From DASQEH01 sp038237745 (GTDB taxonomy: Bacteria; Actinomycetota; Actinomycetes; Propionibacteriales; Nocardioidaceae): a DNA stretch of 64,000 bases. A program made the translations under genes and the position numbers. This document shows positions 61,575 to 64,000 of the stretch, in pieces (within the stretch, counting starts at the first letter, position 1; each line of letters starts with the position of its first letter). The stretch lies in the NCBI GenBank assembly GCA_038237745.1, contig JBBRYJ010000001.1, positions 434,001-498,000 of the forward strand. The letters are read 5' to 3'. The notes below the pieces were generated by a model. That model saw nothing but the letters and a program-made list of their open reading frames with translations. It had not been told where the DNA came from and did not search any database.

Positions 61575-62454
61575 CTGAACGGCCCCTCGTCCTGCGGCGG
61601 GGTCGCGACGCAGCGGTGAAGTCGGGATCCGGGGCGGCGAAGTGCAGTCTGGTGAAGGCGAGTGACTCGGCGAGATCGCCCTGCCGGGCCGCCCGGGTGG
61701 TGGCCCTGCGGGTGTTGATCTCGACCACGATGCTGCCGCCGAAGCCTCGCCCCGCGAGCCGTTCCAGAAGTTCCGCGCACGGCTGGTCGCCATGGCCGGG
61801 AACCAGGTGCTCGTCCTTGGCCGAACCCGTCCCGTCGGTCATATGCACGTGCTTGAGCCGGGTCCCCAGCCTCTCCGCCATCTCGAGGGGGTCGCTGCCG
61901 GCGGTCGAGCTATGGGACAGGTCCAGCGTCACATTGGCATAGTCGCCGCCGCTCGGGTCCCAACCAGGCGAGTAGGCCTGGAGCTCGCGCTTCGATGCCC
62001 GCCAGGGGTACATGTTCTCGACCCCGAAGGCGATGCCGGTGTCGGCTTCCAACTGCGCGACTCCTTCGACGAAGCCTGCGGCATAGTCCCGCTGCCAGCG
62101 AAACGGCGGATGCACCACGACGGTGTCGGCACCGAGCGCCCGAGCCATCTCGGCACTGCGGTGCAGCTTCGCCCAGGGTTCTGTGCCCCAGACCCGCTGC
62201 GTGATCAGCAGGCAAGGAGCGTGCACCGCGCATACCGGCACGCCGTGGTACTCGACCAGATTCTTGATCGTCTCGAGGTTCTGGCTCACCGGGTCGACCC
62301 CTACCATCACCTCGACGGCGTCGTAGCCCAGCCGGGAAGCGAGCTCGAATGCCGTCGCGGCCGACTCCGGGTACACAGACGCCGTCGACAGCGCGATGCG
62401 CGCCGAGGGCACCCTGACCGGGCTCACCGCCCTCCCCGAGGACTCGTCACTCAC
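61564..62454 (-). CDS. xylose-isomerase-like TIM-barrel protein (sugar phosphate isomerase/epimerase)
   Basis: 296 residues of the AP-endonuclease-2/IolE-type TIM barrel. Metal-type residues occur in VCAVHAPCLL, VVHPPFRWQ, GVENMYPW, LDLSHSSTAG, HVHMTDGTG, and VVEIN. The substrate is unknown. The GTG at 62454 lies 7 bases after TAGGCT, so it is probably leaderless. It overlaps the TetR start by 11 bases. Confidence 0.87.
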   Translation of the reverse strand: MSDESSGRAVSPVRVPSARIALSTASVYPESAATAFELASRLGYDAVEVMVGVDPVSQNLETIKNLVEYHGVPVCAVHAPCLLITQRVWGTEPWAKLHRSAEMARALGADTVVVHPPFRWQRDYAAGFVEGVAQLEADTGIAFGVENMYPWRASKRELQAYSPGWDPSGGDYANVTLDLSHSSTAGSDPLEMAERLGTRLKHVHMTDGTGSAKDEHLVPGHGDQPCAELLERLAGRGFGGSIVVEINTRRATTRAARQGDLAESLAFTRLHFAAPDPDFTAASRPRRRTRGRSDGR

Positions 62455-62461
62455 GCATCCA

Positions 62462-62467
62462 AGCCTA
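62462..62467 (-). promoter_or_regulatory. -10 box of the TIM-barrel gene (leaderless)
   Basis: On the minus strand TAGGCT ends 7 bases before the GTG at 62454. Confidence 0.5.
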
Positions 62468-62495
62468 GGCCGCGGGGCACGACTTCCGGGGGATG

Positions 62496-63419
62496 TCACA
62501 TGGCGTCCAGCTTCTGCAGGAGTACCCCTTCGCGCAGCGCCCAGGGGCACATCTCCAAGGTGTCGATAGCGAAGAGGTCCATGACGGCTTCCGCCACGAG
62601 GCCACCTGCCACGAGCTGGTGGGCCCTAGCTACCGACACCCCCGGCAGGTCCGAGCGTTCCTGGCTGGACATCCTGGCGATCTTCGGGAGCCGCTTCGAG
62701 AGCTCTCCTCGCGGCAGTCTCCTGCGGACGAAGTTGCCCTCGTCGGAAGGCGGAGCACCGCAGACCCGGGCCAGCGACCGGAAGGTCTTCGACGTCGCGA
62801 CGGTGTGGTCGCCGATGCCTGCGCGCAACAACGACCCCGCCTCGCGAGCTATCTGTGCCCGTACATACTTACGCAACGCCTTGTACTCGTCGTCCGTCGG
62901 CACCTCCCCGTCGAACCAGTCCCGGGTGAGCCGCCCCGCACCGAGCTCGAATGAGCGCGCCACATCGGGGCGCTCGTCGCTGCCGGCCGCGATCTCGAGA
63001 GAGCCTCCTCCGATGTCGAAGACCGCCAGCCGTCCCGACGACCACCCGAACCAGCGCCGGACCGCAAGGAACGTCAGGCGGGCCTCGTCCTCGCCGGACA
63101 AGATGTCGAGCTCGACGCCGGTCTGCGTCGCCACGAGCGCGATCACCTCGTCAGCATTGCTCGCCCCACGGATGGCCGACGTGGCGAAGGCCGTCACCGA
63201 CTGGCAGCCTTGGTCCTCCGCCTCCACCAGGGCCGACTTGATGAAAGCCACAAGAGCATCGACGCCCTTCTGCGAGAGTGCGCCCTCGCGAGTCAGATGT
63301 TCGGCGAGCCGAAGCGGCTCCTTCTTGGACGAAGCCGGAAGCGGCGCGGCCCCCCGGTGAGCGTCGACGATCAGCAGGTGACCGGTGTTCGATCCGATGT
63401 CGAGGACGGCTTCTCTCAT
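62496..63419 (-). CDS. Ppx/GppA-family phosphatase
   Basis: 307 residues, exopolyphosphatase/pppGpp-hydrolase fold. The two phosphate loops are VLDIGSNTGHLLIVD and VFDIGGGSLEIA, with ILSGEDEARLTF between. Only the catalytic domain is present, as in the short actinobacterial Ppx (Ppx1-type). It may act on polyphosphate or pppGpp. The ATG at 63419 follows TAGCCT by 7 bases. The extension to 63983 is not supported. Confidence 0.9.
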   Translation of the reverse strand: MREAVLDIGSNTGHLLIVDAHRGAAPLPASSKKEPLRLAEHLTREGALSQKGVDALVAFIKSALVEAEDQGCQSVTAFATSAIRGASNADEVIALVATQTGVELDILSGEDEARLTFLAVRRWFGWSSGRLAVFDIGGGSLEIAAGSDERPDVARSFELGAGRLTRDWFDGEVPTDDEYKALRKYVRAQIAREAGSLLRAGIGDHTVATSKTFRSLARVCGAPPSDEGNFVRRRLPRGELSKRLPKIARMSSQERSDLPGVSVARAHQLVAGGLVAEAVMDLFAIDTLEMCPWALREGVLLQKLDAM

Positions 63420-63426
63420 AGGCAGC

Positions 63427-63432
63427 AGGCTA
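63427..63432 (-). promoter_or_regulatory. -10 box of the Ppx/GppA gene (leaderless)
   Basis: On the minus strand TAGCCT ends 7 bases before the ATG at 63419. Confidence 0.45.
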
Positions 63433-63551
63433 TCTGCGTCAGGCAACCCCACCCTGGTGCAGGAGCCGATGCCCGCCGCACCCGTAGCGACCGTCCTCAC
63501 CCTGGCCTGCAAGACGTCGGCACTGGCAGGGTCGACGCGGACAGGTACGCC

Positions 63552-63557
63552 TACGCT
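63552..63557 (+). promoter_or_regulatory. -10 box of the right-edge gene (leaderless)
   Basis: TACGCT ends 6 bases before the GTG at 63564. Confidence 0.45.
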
Positions 63558-63563
63558 GTCGAC

Positions 63564-64000
63564 GTGCCCGAGGTGATGCTGGACTTCGCGAGATCCTGGG
63601 TGGAGTTCGACGACCCAGGTGACCAGGCGCAGAGGTACCGGTGCGATCTCACCTGGCTCGCCTCGCGGTGGGCGTGCATCTTCGGCGCCGGATGCAAGGG
63701 TGTCTACTCCGACCGTCCTGACGACGGCTGCTGCACGCTCGGAGCTCACTTCTCCGACAAGGCCGACGAGAAGCGGGTTCGTACCTTCGTGAAGCTTCTG
63801 GGACCGGAGGACTGGCAGTTCCACGACGTCGGCAACCGCACCGGCGCCTGGGTCGGGACCGACGGCGACGGGGAGCGCAAGACTGCGGTGCGCGAGGGCG
63901 GATGCATCTTCTTGAACCGTCCGGACTTCGCTGCGGGTGGCGGATGCGCCCTGCACGCCTGGGCCGTTCGCAACGACCGCCACCCGATGGAGTCCAAACC
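63564..64000 (+). CDS. Cys-rich conserved protein (partial)
   Basis: Starts at the GTG at 63564 and runs off the right edge (145 codons seen). It begins VPEVMLDFARSWVEFDD and has clustered cysteines in WACIFGAGCKGVY, DGCCTLGAHF, REGGCIFLNRP, and GGGCALHAWA. This pattern suggests metal binding, possibly an Fe-S or Zn cluster. It resembles actinobacterial conserved hypothetical proteins; the DUF3109-type cysteine-cluster family is one candidate, but this is not certain. Confidence 0.7.
   Translation, partial: MPEVMLDFARSWVEFDDPGDQAQRYRCDLTWLASRWACIFGAGCKGVYSDRPDDGCCTLGAHFSDKADEKRVRTFVKLLGPEDWQFHDVGNRTGAWVGTDGDGERKTAVREGGCIFLNRPDFAAGGGCALHAWAVRNDRHPMESK

Noticed and set aside
61792..63360. 522-codon plus-strand frame opposite the TIM-barrel and Ppx/GppA genes
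   Set aside because: It spans the gap between two real genes and has no conserved domain.
63420..63983. N-terminal extension of the Ppx/GppA frame
   Set aside because: The family starts at the MREAVLDIGSNTG region; the extension has no family match and overlaps the divergent Cys-rich gene.

Overview
This is chromosomal DNA from a high-GC actinomycete. The evidence is pervasive G/C codon third positions, GTG/TTG starts, many leaderless genes with TANNNT -10 boxes, menaquinone-based respiration, an F420-type PPOX protein, a BldN-type ECF sigma factor and the actinobacterial mini-protein bS22. Gene order matches blocks known from Mycobacterium and Streptomyces. A Propionibacteriales/Nocardioidaceae-like organism would fit, but the sequence alone does not fix the family. 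No rRNA, tRNA, CRISPR array, intact insertion sequence or phage gene was seen.

Layout. 1-5.3 kb: the start of a Pro/Gly-rich protein (minus strand), korAB (2-oxoacid:ferredoxin oxidoreductase), a secreted protein and a RarD-type exporter. 5.2-23.2 kb: a tight minus-strand run read as menJ, nuoA-N (all 14 complex I subunits), grcC. 23.3-34 kb: a PPOX protein, an RTX-like secreted protein, then menaquinone genes (menG, menF, menD, menC, menE, menA) interrupted by a decayed methyltransferase and an AraC-DinB fusion regulator. 34-40.3 kb: small membrane proteins, a PLP enzyme and the cytochrome c maturation operon resA-ccdA-resB-ccsB behind a histidine phosphatase. 40.3-49.1 kb: haem genes, with hemL, an amino-acid permease, then rex-hemA-hemC-cobA/hemD-hemB. 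49.3-54.4 kb: a glutaredoxin-like protein, a BldN-type sigma factor with a DUF5667 partner, an acyltransferase, an epimerase, bS22 and an HTH protein. 54.6-64 kb: AcuC, DUF445, proline metabolism, a free-standing biotinyl/lipoyl carrier, a TetR-controlled ABC exporter, a xylose-isomerase-like protein, Ppx/GppA and a Cys-rich partial gene.

How it fits together. About 45 kb holds most of what is needed to build an aerobic chain: complex I, the menaquinone carrier (side chain, ring, methylation, reduction), haem, and cytochrome c assembly. The redox sensor Rex is encoded here. Two Rex-operator-like sequences are visible: a near-perfect one in the menJ-nuo promoter region, and a one-sided one lying over the -35/spacer of the rex-hem promoter. 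This suggests an NADH/NAD+-responsive circuit over complex I and haem supply. Other circuits readable from the DNA are a sigma-BldN-like promoter between the sigma gene and its DUF5667 neighbour, a dyad over the start of the ABC exporter beside its TetR gene, and a perfect 16-bp inverted repeat at the rarD promoter.

Start sites were chosen by Shine-Dalgarno match, ATGA/GTGA/TGATG coupling or -10 position. Where they differ from the longest reading frame this is stated.
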